This document shows positions 1-8,280 of a stretch of DNA of 12,514 bases, piece after piece. Under the pieces are notes generated by a model. It was given only the letters and a program-made list of their open reading frames with translations, was not told the origin of the DNA and searched no databases. A program made the translations under genes and the position numbers. The stretch is from Gracilaria vermiculophylla (taxonomy: Eukaryota > Rhodophyta > Florideophyceae > Gracilariales > Gracilariaceae): NCBI GenBank assembly GCA_019155205.2, contig JAHNZQ020000308.1, forward strand, positions 4,601,481 through 4,613,994. Direction: 5' to 3'. Within the stretch, counting starts at the first letter, position 1. Every line of letters starts with the position of its first letter.

Positions 1-58
1 TTCCAAAATATTGGCCTATGGGTCAAATTCCAATTTTTTATTTTTAATTTTGCGTGAT

Positions 59-111
59 GGTGCGCTGACCTCATATGAGGTCAATTTGACCTCATATGAG
101 GTCAGCGCACC
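59..111. repeat. Perfect inverted repeat (26-nt arms, 1-nt centre) built of two 18-nt palindromes
   Basis: Bases 59-84 are the exact reverse complement of bases 86-111, with base 85 as the only unpaired centre. Inside each arm sits a complete 18-base palindrome, TGACCTCATATGAGGTCA, at 66-83 and again at 87-104. The unit is therefore both an inverted and a direct repeat. It lies just beyond the last recognisable integrase codons of element A (about 130). It could be the end of a small inverted-repeat element, a foldback insertion or a repair product at A's broken end. No protein is implied. Confidence 0.95.
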
Positions 112-129
112 GGTCGGATAGACACTAGG

Positions 130-480
130 GATGGTATGAAGCGGTAAACAACTACTTTATCCGCAGCAATCTTGAGATGGTCTTGAATAGCTTCGCGGCA
201 AACCAATGTCCGTTGTCCATAAGGAGGTTCAAAGTGGCCATATATGGTCAGTAAAAGTGCCTTCTCAATGTGAAATACATGAGCAGTCCACTGGGGTGCT
301 CTGCAAGGCAATGATAATGTGAAAGATACAGCACAGGCGCTTGTAGGCTCGTTGATACCACCTTTTAGACAGCATCGTCTAGGGGAGCGTGCCGTACAAG
401 TACGCTATTGCGGTCAACATCAAATGACGAAGAAAGATTCCTCACATGGATGCAGAACTCCTTGCAGTACGAATCCGTAC
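130..480 (-). pseudogene. Integrase remnant of element A, core deleted
   Basis: One minus-strand frame reads through the start of a retroviral-type integrase. A zinc-finger-like SHYHCLAEHP stretch (about 285-320) gives the two histidines, followed by a MYFTLRRHFY*PYMA segment. This runs within a few codons into MDNGHWFAAKLF (DNG at 209-217), which in gypsy integrases contains the second catalytic aspartate, and then LFTASYHP (about 130-155). The two zinc-finger cysteines and the first catalytic aspartate, normally between these parts, are absent, so the joint near 227-238 is an internal deletion of probably a little over 100 codons. In-frame stops occur in the *PYMA segment, just before LFTASYHP and directly after YHP. 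The catalytic glutamate region and C-terminal domain are missing. Confidence 0.82.
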
Positions 481-689
481 TACGCTCCTTCACGAACGTC
501 GCTATGGTTATTGGGGGGTACTTCTTTCTCTTCCTCGACGATAGTTATCACCTTGGAGGAGTCCAAGAAATATGCTTCCAGGTTCGCAGCATTCCACGCG
601 TTCTCCTTCGGATCCTTCTTTCCTATCGGGACAATTGATGATTAGACACAGAATAGTGCCCTCCAAAGGTGTTTGATTTTCTCCCTCTG

Positions 690-1130
690 TATAAATGCGT
701 GACAGAGAGTCCGCCGCCTGTTATTCTATGGCAAGGTAGTGAGCGATATCAAACTCCTACTCCTGTAGACGTAGCTTTCACCTCTTCAGGGGGCCAGAAG
801 CATCCGTCGACGATAGTAGTCACTTTAACGATGCATTGTTCATCCTCAAGGTGAAACGCACGCTCTCCAGGTATCGGTGTAAGAGCAATACTGCCTATAC
901 ATTTGCGAGACATCCCCGCTGAGAAATGGAATAATTCCATTCCGTAGGTGGAAGGCTGCAACTCCAGTATCCTATAGGTTGAAGTCCAAATTCAGGTTGT
1001 TCCTGGGGGGGGGCACATTCGACCAGTTATTTACAGGCTTCTGTGTCCAGCATTAGTCGGCCGTGCCGCTCCGGAAGTACCAAGATCGGTGGCTCTATCA
1101 GTCTCCTCTTCAGGGTGTTAAATGCTTCAA
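690..1130 (-). pseudogene. RNase H domain of element A
   Basis: This continues the pol frame after reverse transcriptase. It reads LKRRLIEPPILVLPERHGR, then LDTEACK, GYWSCSLPPTEWNYS, RYLESVRFTL, LKR*KLRLQE*EFDIAHY and finally QAADSLSRI, the usual end of the Ty3/gypsy RNase H domain. The first catalytic aspartate, normally in a TDA context, is Glu at 1039-1041. The later TDH-type aspartate reads Asn (LRMNNAS). In-frame stops lie at 1027-1029, 895-897, 820-822, 778-780, 757-759 and 721-723, and four of them replace what would be Trp. A run of nine G (plus strand 1005-1013) lies within the domain. The domain would cut the RNA of the RNA-DNA hybrid, but this copy is dead. Confidence 0.88.
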
Positions 1131-2487
1131 ACTTGTTGTCAGTCAGGATATCCAATTGCGTCAGCTTGTCGTTCCCCAAGAGGCGATTTAATATCTCTAC
1201 TACACGGGATAAGTTCGGGAAAACCCTCCAGAACACATTATACAAGCCCAAGAAGGAGCGGAGCTCCACCTGGTTTGTGGGAGGGTGAGATTCCTTGATG
1301 GCGTCCTGAATTTTTTTTTGGAAACCTGTAGGCGACCCGGGAGCACAACGTGCCCCAAGTAGTCCATCGAGGACTTGAAAAAGAAACATTTTTCCAGCAT
1401 CAAGGTGAGTCCAGCATCCTTTAGAAGTTGGAGCACGTGCTTCAAATGAATGAAGTGCTCCTCCACGCTGCGGGAGTATATGATGACATCATCAATATAC
1501 ACTAAGGCGTACTGCCACGCCACCTTTGACAGGATTATGTCCACCGCTCGTTAAAACGTAGCAGGTGCATTCTTCAATCCAAATGGCATCCTGAGGAATC
1601 TGAAAATCCCACAGTGCGAGGTGAACGATGTCTTATTCTTATCGGAGTCGTTCATCTCAACCTTCTAGTGGCCGCTGTTGGCATCCAGCATGGAGAAAAC
1701 GCACGCGTCACCTAAAGAGTCGATACATTCATCCATATGGAGTATCGGGTACTAATCTCGTATTGTCACCCCGTTGAGGCGTCCAATATTGATACAGAAC
1801 CTCAAGTAGCCATCTTTCATCTTCAAGAACACTACCGAGAAGGCGTATTCGGGTTTGGAAGGCTCGATAACGCCCTTCTTCAGCATGCGGTGGACCTCAT
1901 CGCGTTTGAAATTGCGTGCATGGGGTCCGGCCCCCCTCGGGAGATGGTGTACCGGTTTTGCATTAGGTGTGAGCTGGATCTGGTGATTGGCCAAGCTAAC
2001 CTGACCCTGGCGACCAGAACACACGTCCTTAATAGCGGATAGCATCTCCACTATCCTATGGCGATACCCTTTGAAATCTTCGCCAATTGGGAGCTTCTTC
2101 TGCCAGTTAGCAAGATTCTCTTCCTCTAAAGGCGTTGATGTCTCTTCAGCCTCCATGATAGCGGTTAAATCGCGTTCCGCAAGATCTCCCGCGCGAGGAA
2201 GATGAGCCAGTTTTACAGGGGAGGGTACTGCCAATCGGAGGAAAGTTCCTTTCTGGAGTGGTAGCGGCGACTCCTTCAGGTTGGCGAGCACGACCCTGAA
2301 GGGGATGTTCGGTATTACTTCCATTACGCCGTTCGCCATCATGGAGTTCTGCTTTGTCGTCAGGTGTGGACTTCCCTGTAGGAATGAAAGACCAGATGCA
2401 GAGGTCTGCACCCAGACTTCGGCCTGACACCTCACGGGAATTTCGATACTCTTCACCACCCGGAGCTTTTTGGACTGCGGCTCCTTT
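1131..2487 (-). pseudogene. Reverse transcriptase and upstream hinge of element A
   Basis: The region 2487-1755 is an open frame. It holds the hinge after the protease (VWVQTSASGLSFLQ, MANGVMEVIPN) and then the RT fingers: KPVHHLPRGAGPHARNF, KKGVIEPSKPEYAFSVVF, and LRFCINIGRLN in place of the usual FCIDYRxLN. Past stops at 1752-1754, 1665-1667 and 1551-1553 the same frame gives TSHCGIFRFLRMPFGLKNA and then ALVYIDDVIIY, with the catalytic YIDD box at 1488-1499. A frameshift falls in a nine-T run (1311-1319), after which RPPTN-type text becomes HPPTNQVELRSFLGLYNVF, the thumb/connection motif. Element B aligns throughout at roughly 85-90% by eye. RT would copy element RNA into DNA, but this copy cannot. 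Confidence 0.93.
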
Positions 2488-2795
2488 TGGAAGAGTACCC
2501 ACGTGGCGCGCGTTGGCATCTGGTCCCAAAGATGCGGACACGATACCTACAGGGGCGGCGTGGTGAAACGTCACCTTCCGAAGGCGTGGGTGTACCGCAC
2601 GTACATACCAATTTACAAAGAAAGTGCCCTATATGCATTCTGCGGCCAAATTGGTTGCCACGAGGAATCACACCTTTACCTGTAAGGAACCCAACCGGAG
2701 ATACAGAGGTATGGCTCCGAGGATGTTTAATGCTCGACGCGACGCATCGTGCACCGTTGGGAGCATGTTAGTCCTCAAGGAGCCGAGAGCAGACC
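2488..2795 (-). pseudogene. C-terminal part of the retropepsin-like protease of element A
   Basis: The minus strand reads ASRRALNILGAIPLY, LGSLQVKV*FLVATNLAAE, GTFFVNWYVRAVHP and LRKVTFHHAAPVGIVSAS. Element B has the same segment with ILGTSFVDRYIRAIYP, the second conserved block of a retropepsin. Stops lie at 2668-2670 (TGG to TGA relative to B) and 2629-2631 (TTG to TAG). One extra A in the run at 2485-2488 shifts the frame into the hinge. The active-site half of the protease is missing because the 1.06-kb deletion near 2795 removed it. Confidence 0.75.
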
Positions 2796-2802
2796 GTAGG
2801 GT
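2788..2802 (-). other. Internal deletion junction in element A (about 1.06 kb missing relative to B)
   Basis: On the A side, alignment to B runs through the gag text ending EFSQK (B about 9477-9497) and then continues in B's protease text from about 10575. The intervening roughly 1,064 bases of B have no counterpart. Both B breakpoints carry similar short sequences (GACG, then CGGT-TG), so the joint cannot be placed to the base. A deletion at microhomology is the simplest explanation. It removed the C-terminal gag with its zinc-knuckle-like region, the gag-pol overlap and the protease active site. Confidence 0.8.
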
Positions 2803-4102
2803 CTTCGTCAACGGCTTCTGTGAGAACTCCTTCTAGGTCATTTCCGTGTTCTGTCTATAGGAGGTGACTTCATCGTCAGCAGCTGCTGTCACCTCGTCCG
2901 TTGCGTACCTTGTGAGAAGTAAATTCACCATCTCCGAGAACGCCGTCAAGATCTCTGTTGCAGGGTCATCCACAATGGTGCTCTTCCTCGTGAGGCATGG
3001 TTGCACCAGCGAATGCGTTTGGCCGGTGAGGTAGAACGGATAGCATCATACGACGGGATCTTTATGAACACCATTGCTATTAAACGCTGAGCAGAAGCGT
3101 GTGAGGACATTCAACACCGAGATGTGGTCTTCGCCTGAGAAGGAGTGCTTCTTCATTTGAATATCCATACGGCGCTGCATCTTCGTGAGTCATTTAGCGA
3201 CCGACGCGTCGTAGAGAGTGGAGCGAACACTCAAACTGTAGGTGTCATAATCCACCACTTTGGCGAAGAGGTCGTTAAGCAGGACGATCTTCCTCAACCT
3301 TCTGCTTTTCTCTGTGGGAGGTATACTGTCCTCCGAGCTGGAGATGTTCATGGATTCGGAGTCTGAGCTTCTCTCCGAATCGGTGTCTCGCTTTGTTCTT
3401 TTCTCCCTCCGTTTCATTCAGCGTCTTTCCTTTAGATGGTCTTGGTGACTGACGAAACCCTCGTTATCGCAATTCACCTGAAAAGCATCCTTTCATTCTC
3501 TTCTTGTGTAAAGTAATCCGTGACCGATATTCTGTCCTCCTCCGCGCGGCGCCAGGTTCAGATAAGGAATAGAAATATTTTTGAGGTGGTCCCATTTCCC
3601 TACGGCAATACCCTTTCCTTCTCTGGCGTACGGGGTGGCAGTATCCTGTCCTTCTCTGCCCAGGGTCACCTTAGGTGTTGATAAAGGGAACCTCTCCTGT
3701 AAGGCTAAATAACTTTGAAACGCCGCTGCGGGGAGCAGCTGCGGGGTTTTGGAGCGAACCTTCGCACGGATAACATTTGAGATCACCTCGAGGAAAGGAT
3801 CGGAATCCAGCAAAGCATCCACAGCACGGTGAGCGCTCTTCGGTTGCGATTTACTCCACAAGGACGTGGCGGCGTGCTCTGAAGTGAGCTTCAATACCTG
3901 CAGGTATATTTTCGACCAGCTCTTGTGAGAGCCAATCCGTACGGTGTGGGGCCAGTGCCTCCAAGAGGGAGTTAGCCTCTGGGTGTTCCCGTACCTGCAG
4001 CTCCTGAAGTGGCGGCTGCAATGCCGTGTGCGGTTCTTCAACCCCCACATCGGCGTTCTTAAGAGGTGTCGCTGGAAATTCGGCTTGCCTCCGATCGTGC
4101 GC
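2796..4102 (-). pseudogene. Middle part of the gag gene of element A
   Basis: Read on the minus strand, this begins PLKNADVGVEEPHTA, continues NSLLEALAPHRTDWLSQ and shifts frame near 3850-3870 into KSAHRAVDALLDSD. It then holds the repeats REGQDTA and REGKGIA, a basic and serine/acidic block (KRREKRTKRDTDSERSSD, about 3417-3340), then DYDTYSLSVRSTLYDASVAK and MQRRMDIQMKKHSFSGED (around 3180-3120), ending near EFSQK. Stops lie at 3418-3420, 3190-3192 (CGA in B), 3046-3048 (TGG in B) and 2833-2835 (GAG in B). B gives the same text almost uninterrupted, which shows this is coding. The FLTRF/RSAC region followed by YLTGQ is compatible with a retrotransposon capsid domain, but a profile search is needed. 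Confidence 0.88.
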
Positions 4103-4984
4103 TCACCTAAGGCGATTTCTAAAACGCTCCACAGAGGAGCCAGAATTCCGAAGGATACTTTGAGGGTCCTCCTGTCTAACGTTCATCTCCTGGGGAGCGC
4201 TGCGCGTGATGCGCTCACATATGGAGTCGGTTGCTTGAGGATCCTGTAGGGCAGCACCCAGAGCCCCAGAGGAGAATCCACCTGGTGGTGCACCAGAAAG
4301 GGCAACTTCCGTCAACGGACCAACAACCGTCATGGACGGAGTCGCAGACGGCGAGCCCGCTGGAACAGGGGCCTCTCGAAGGGACTCTACGGACACAGCC
4401 GAAGAGGTTGGCAGGGCCAAGGACGGAGTACGCGATACAGGAGGTGAAGGCGATATGGGAACCGCAACGCTCCTCAGGCGCGTCTGAACAACCGGCACCG
4501 GGACGCTTCGCAGTCGAGGTGGTCTCACAGAGGCTAAAGCAGTCGGGACGGGAGTAGTCTCGTCCTTCTCCATAGGTGTCACACCAGCCATCTCCACGTG
4601 AGGCCGGGTCACCACCTCGGGGAGCGCAGCCACGTCATGCGACGGAGCCAGTATCGGAAGTGGCGAGTGGATCGCCATGCTGCCCACCAAATTATCACAA
4701 TCAGGGATACGCATCCATAGCATCTGGTGAATTGGAGGCGCTGAGAGAATCAGCACCATGGCAAAGAGCGAGTTCATGTCCAACGGGTACCGACGCTTCC
4801 ACAGGAGGTCAGATTGTGAAATAAGACACCTCCGCTGGGTATGAATGAGTTGAAGCGAAGACGCGGGCATTTCCCGAAAACGGACCCTCGAGGGCATCGG
4901 AATGACGGGCGCATTGACACTGGCAATTTGTGCCAAGAAGGAGTGATAAGGATAAGTCGAGAAGAGTGGGGGTCCGTGACCGCC
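4103..4984 (-). pseudogene. Pro/Ser-rich N-terminal gag of element A
   Basis: An open minus-strand frame runs from 4984 to a TGA at 4103-4105. After that stop the same frame continues into the gag middle (AHDRRQAEFPATPLKN), so the stop is most likely a mutation. The first ATG in frame is at 4895-4897. The text is low in structure and rich in Pro, Ser, Val and Ala (VRPPRLRSVPVPVVQ, PPVSRTPSLALPTSS, GAPPGGFSSGALGAAL), ending SSVERFRNRLR. A second frame over about 4774-5070 is also open, so an upstream frameshift and an earlier start nearer the primer site are possible. Element B has no counterpart because it is truncated here. It is probably a disordered N-terminal gag extension; I recognise no domain. 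Confidence 0.7.
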
Positions 4985-5079
4985 TCAACGGAGATGCACG
5001 AGCCAGCGGTTGGTATGCCGTGCGGGAATGGGGAAGTATGGAGAAAAGCGTGAAGGAGAGGGTTTGTCACATCGCGGAT

Positions 5080-5095
5080 GGCTGCTCTGACACCA
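5080..5095 (-). promoter_or_regulatory. Candidate primer binding site of element A
   Basis: Read on the minus strand, the 16 bases are TGGTGTCAGAGCAGCC. They begin with TGG, the complement of a tRNA CCA end. The first 12 bases differ at one position from TGGTATCAGAGC, the initiator-Met tRNA primer site familiar from plant LTR elements. The site lies between the candidate LTR and gag, as expected for priming minus-strand DNA synthesis. The host initiator tRNA is unknown, so the match is suggestive only. Confidence 0.6.
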
Positions 5096-5103
5096 GCACC
5101 GAT

Positions 5104-5295
5104 AGTAGCCGGTAGCGGACCGAGCTATGGGAAGATGCATCTCGAGGACATGGTGCAATTCAGGGAAGGGGGAATGTAGTACGATGGATCCTAAGGTGAT
5201 ATGGCGGTGTGGCTTTATGACGGGATATTTCTAAGGAGAGCTCTTATTTTATTAACTGAGCCCCGTGGTGCATAATCCGGCCCACGTGCGCTACA
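5104..5295 (-). repeat. Candidate 5' LTR of element A (about 190 bp)
   Basis: On the minus strand the segment starts TGTAGCGCAC (5295 downward) and ends GCTACT (5109-5104), an imperfect TGTAGC/GCTACA-type pair eight bases before the primer binding site. An AATAAA polyadenylation-type hexamer is at 5248-5253 on the same strand. The length is short for an LTR but within the known range. No second copy is in the window, because A's 3' end is lost, B's 5' end is truncated and B's 3' end lies outside, so it cannot be confirmed here. An alternative end (CTACA at 5179-5175) would make a 121-bp unit. Confidence 0.42.
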
Positions 5296-6642
5296 TTACT
5301 CCTAAAGAACGGTACAATTTAGATTTTTTTAGTTGAATTGTGCTGGTAATTACTACAGTAGTGAGATCTGTCGAGGCGGGCTCCTGGCTTGATACTTAAT
5401 CTGCCGGTCGAGCTCCACCTCTTGGGAAGTAAACCATGCACCCTTGAGTCTACGTCTATTTTTCCGGCCGGAGACTCTCGTCGATTATCGTAAAGTTTCT
5501 AAGCCGCCGATCTCCATGTGGCCCCGTAGCAGCGCCTGTAGGAGCATTGTAGGCCCAGTGAACCTCCCCCTATGCTTGGTGTTTGCGGATCCTTTTTCCA
5601 AACTCCTGCGACTCGCGACAGCGATTATCGGAGACCACCTTTTGGAACTCGCGCCTTTCGAGTCCACAAAAACTCCTAACGGACGTTGTGCGCTACTGCC
5701 TCGATAGGAGAACTGACGGTACCAGATGTGGCAATCGTAAAACCGTAGGTTCTGCAGTTCTGAGATAATTTTGCAATGCACACACAACATATTCGACGTA
5801 ATTTAAAACGGATCCATTATTCAAGTGTACGCCCGGTTTTTGGAGGTATTCCTGTATACGGACTTCTACCGAAAAACTCGCGTTGGAAGGCTGGTATGCC
5901 TAAGTCCCGTGCAAGCGGCCGGCGTACGAGTCCTACACGTGTGAAACGAGAAACGCCTTGTAGGACCGGTGCCTAAGACAGTGCAAGGGTGGTGGTCCAA
6001 GAGGCCGGGTAGTTACTATATTTGAATTTCCGTATTTATTTAACCAGAAGTATAGTACTTCAAGGTGCCGGCATCACAGTCGCAGCCCTTAGTAAAAGGT
6101 AACCAAAGTTTTGGCTGTGAGCCTTCCGCCTACGTCGGTATTGCTTCTCATGAGGGATATGCCGTACTGTAGGGTTGCTCATCCGCCTTGTTCGCTGAGA
6201 GCGCCCATATTCGGATTATTACCAATCTCACTGTGCTCGCCAGTTGTACAAGGATCTTTACGGCTCGTCATTGTTTTTATCACAGCTACCTCCTTTTTTC
6301 CAGCGTCGGTGGTACATATTCCACCTTGTGGATCTGGCGATCCGCACCCCACTTCTTCTCCCATATCGTTCCTCATAGGAGGCAATGCACAGTCATACAC
6401 CCACTTAATAAGGATCTTTCCTATACCTCACCCGCTAAGTGCTTCCAGGGCAACCTCGGTCTTACACTCGACATTGCCATGTTCTTCCCTCAAGAGGGCT
6501 CTACCGCCTAAATACCTCTGCAGAATATAATTCGAACGATTTCGTGTGCTTTTTTGGGCTTGCAGGCTACTGCACTACGATTGTTGATACTATAATCCAT
6601 GTTTATATTTTAAAAACATTGTACTCTCTGTTTGAAATTTCC
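5296..6642. other. Spacer with no recognisable gene
   Basis: All six frames are interrupted. The longest open stretches (5444-5707 plus, 5485-5790 minus, 6111-6530 plus) show no family motif and no consistent frame, and they have no counterpart in the two retroelements. I see no tRNA-like fold, tandem repeat or second LTR. It is probably old intergenic or transposon-derived DNA beyond recognition. Confidence 0.6.
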
Positions 6643-6903
6643 TTACACAACTAGCAAAACAAACAGTATGTTTTGCGTGTCTACTTCACTTATTCTTGTA
6701 AGTCGGACAATTTTTGTAAGGGTGTTTTTTGCATTGAAGTGTTTGCTGAGCTTTTGGGCCATAATGTCAAAGAGAGCCTCAGATTTTGATGTAGACAAGT
6801 GAGCGACGTTCTGGAACAAACATATAAAGGCGTCATGAAAACGCACTTGTGTGTAAAAATATGGCAGTTCTCTACAAATAAACATGGAGTGTTCTGAAAA
6901 CAT
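6643..6903 (-). CDS. Small hypothetical ORF (86 aa), no recognised family
   Basis: It runs from ATG at 6901-6903 to a stop at 6643-6645. The protein has MFSEHSMFICRELPYFY at its start and a later SKSEALFDIMAQKLSKHF stretch that could form a helix. There is no signal peptide, zinc motif or catalytic motif I can name. It lies in AT-rich DNA on the same strand as the helicase fragment some 800 bases upstream, so it might be a downstream exon or relic of that gene, but no sequence evidence ties them. Chance openness is a serious alternative. Confidence 0.25.
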   Translation of the reverse strand: MFSEHSMFICRELPYFYTQVRFHDAFICLFQNVAHLSTSKSEALFDIMAQKLSKHFNAKNTLTKIVRLTRISEVDTQNILFVLLVV

Positions 6904-7727
6904 AATTTTATTGCGGCTGGACTTTCGTAGGAAATATTTTTCTAACAGATTTCATTATCGTATTTTTTCCAATACTCGATATTACGGTGTGGTCAAAAGA
7001 AAGAAAATAAGTGTAATGTGACTGCAGTAGAAAACGTTGATAAGTTTTTTCGAGGTGACATCTGGTTTAAACTCGCAGGCTTAAAAATATGAACGTTTTC
7101 TGCTTATTAAGGACCTTTTTCGTGTATGTAAAGTATTGAATTGTCTATTGCCTACAGAATCTAAAGAAGCCGGTGTCATTATCGCTGCTAACGATATATC
7201 CCTTACTGTATTGCTGCATTTCGGAGCTCTTCAGTTCAGCGACTCAACACGAGGAGACGCCTTAATATGATCCAATCATTGTGTCACTTAAGAAGACAGA
7301 GCGACTTTCTTTCATCCAACACTTCTCGGAATTGTCGATAAGTGAACGGCCAGTCGTCAATCTCCAATCGTACAAAACCGCGTAATAGGAATTTCGAAGG
7401 AAATTCTGCAGAAAACCACGACATTGTTGCTTGCAGAGTAGAATCTTTTGGTGCGAAAGAAGCTCGATAAAACAACGGCGTCGGCTGATCTCCTCCCAGC
7501 CTACTGCAAATCAAGGCATCTGGCATCTTCTTACATCGCGGGCAGAACCGGGAATGAATCATAGTCCCACTGCTTTAAGTCTCGATACAGACGCGCCACG
7601 CATTTTGTTTTCGTCGTTGCTCATCGAGCTTGGCAATAGCTCAAAGGTTGTGCTACACCAAACAAAACGGCCGCTTGCAAAAGCCGACGGCTATATTTGT
7701 AACATAGAAAAAAAGCTGTGATGGTTA
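6904..7727 (-). other. Spacer, possibly decayed helicase-gene DNA
   Basis: This is AT-rich DNA between the small ORF at 6643-6903 and the helicase fragment. The only longer open frame is minus 7284-7562 (92 codons, ATG at 7560-7562), beginning MIHSRFCPRCKKMP, where a CPRC pair could be half of a zinc site. It ends RQFREVLDERKSLCLLK. I could not place helicase motifs II to VI in any frame here. It may be the downstream part of the broken helicase gene or unrelated. Confidence 0.3.
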
Positions 7728-8280
7728 TTAACCAGGTCGGGTCATGACTGAAAAAAGTCTCTTTTCAATGCTGTGCTTCAGATGCCGTAATAGTAAAACA
7801 CCTACCGGTTTCCGCGAGTTCTTTCGTCTGAAACGGCGAGCTTCTGCAAGAATTTTAAGCGTCTTGAGCAAGTTAACGATGTAACCTGTGCCATGATTTT
7901 GTGCTGGCAACAACAGGCATTCAAATATACTCTGATCGATTTATATTCGTATTACTCATATTTGTGGCAAGCTTCAATCCAAAAATCTCCGCTCTCACTT
8001 TCATTTCTCTTGCCACGGACCGCAGTGGAACGACCAAGACCGTACTGTAACTGTTGCGCTCAATGAACACGGGGAGCAAATAACATATTGTCTTTCCAGC
8101 CCCTGTTGGTATCACGAAGACTGATAGCATTGTCGAAAACGTCGAAGATTTTAAGAACAGATTCCAATCTTCACTGAAATACGCTCAGTTTGCACAACGA
8201 ATAGCAAAGGCTCGAAAAAGTGCGCAGTCCGCAAGATCATTCAAGACTCCCTCGTACAAGATTGTGGACAGACTGTAGAT
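7728..8280 (-). pseudogene. Fragment of a RecQ-like (superfamily II) DNA helicase
   Basis: The minus-strand ORF from ATG 8130 to 7921 reads MLSVFVIPTGAGKTICYLLP. The TGAGKT Walker A (motif I) at 8089-8106 would bind ATP. It is followed by VLVVPLRSVAREMKVRAEIFGL, a good match to motif Ia of RecQ-type helicases, including the telomere-linked or transposon-borne fungal helicases. The frame extends upstream (NDLADCALFRAF) to about 8280 but is cut by a TGA at 8185-8187. Near 7914-7923 a frameshift moves the likely continuation (LLLPAQNHGTGYIVN, KTLKILAEARR) into another frame that ends at 7728. The DEAH box expected next is absent. It is therefore a broken fragment whose upstream side abuts the truncated 5' end of element B. 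Confidence 0.68.

Larger units (their letters stand above)
130..5295 (-). mobile_element. Element A: decayed Ty3/gypsy-type LTR retrotransposon
   Basis: On the minus strand the order is candidate 5' LTR, primer binding site, gag, protease end, hinge, reverse transcriptase, RNase H, integrase. RT followed by RNase H and then integrase is the Ty3/gypsy order. The element is about 5.2 kb but incomplete: some 1.06 kb is missing near 2795 relative to element B, the centre of integrase is missing near 230, and everything after the integrase YHP motif (about 130) is gone, including the 3' LTR. At least 16 in-frame stops and several frameshifts make it non-functional. It is a close relative of the plus-strand copy from about 8400; one 43-nt stretch (3126-3168) is identical to 9139-9181. 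The exact upper boundary depends on the LTR call. Confidence 0.93.

Noticed and set aside
66..104. TGACCT/AGGTCA half-sites in the palindrome, like nuclear-receptor response elements.
   Set aside because: There is no evidence that the host is an animal and no nearby gene to regulate. The perfect nested symmetry is better explained as a structural repeat.
319..645. Plus-strand ORFs over the integrase remnant.
   Set aside because: They are antisense shadows of element A's pol, which shows real domain motifs on the minus strand.
2146..2574. 142-codon minus-strand ORF in an alternative frame of element A.
   Set aside because: Only its first part (AAPVGIVSAS) matches element B. After the extra A at 2485-2488 it is an out-of-frame reading of the hinge.
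5161..5179. Purine tract followed by TGTAG on the plus strand, resembling a polypurine tract, a pol end (REGGM*) and the start of a plus-strand 3' LTR.
   Set aside because: No plus-strand pol coding is recognisable upstream, where the minus-strand gag of A runs. The primer site at 5080-5095 and gag order favour the minus-strand 5' LTR reading. Kept as an alternative only.
5395..5425. Possible tRNA T-arm-like text near GGTCGAGCTCC.
   Set aside because: It lacks the GTTCRA core and no acceptor, D or anticodon stems can be paired around it.
6111..6530. 139-codon plus-strand ORF rich in hydrophobic residues, possibly a membrane protein.
   Set aside because: It is Pro/Ser/Cys-rich with no clear transmembrane pattern, overlaps other equally long frames and has no relative in the window.
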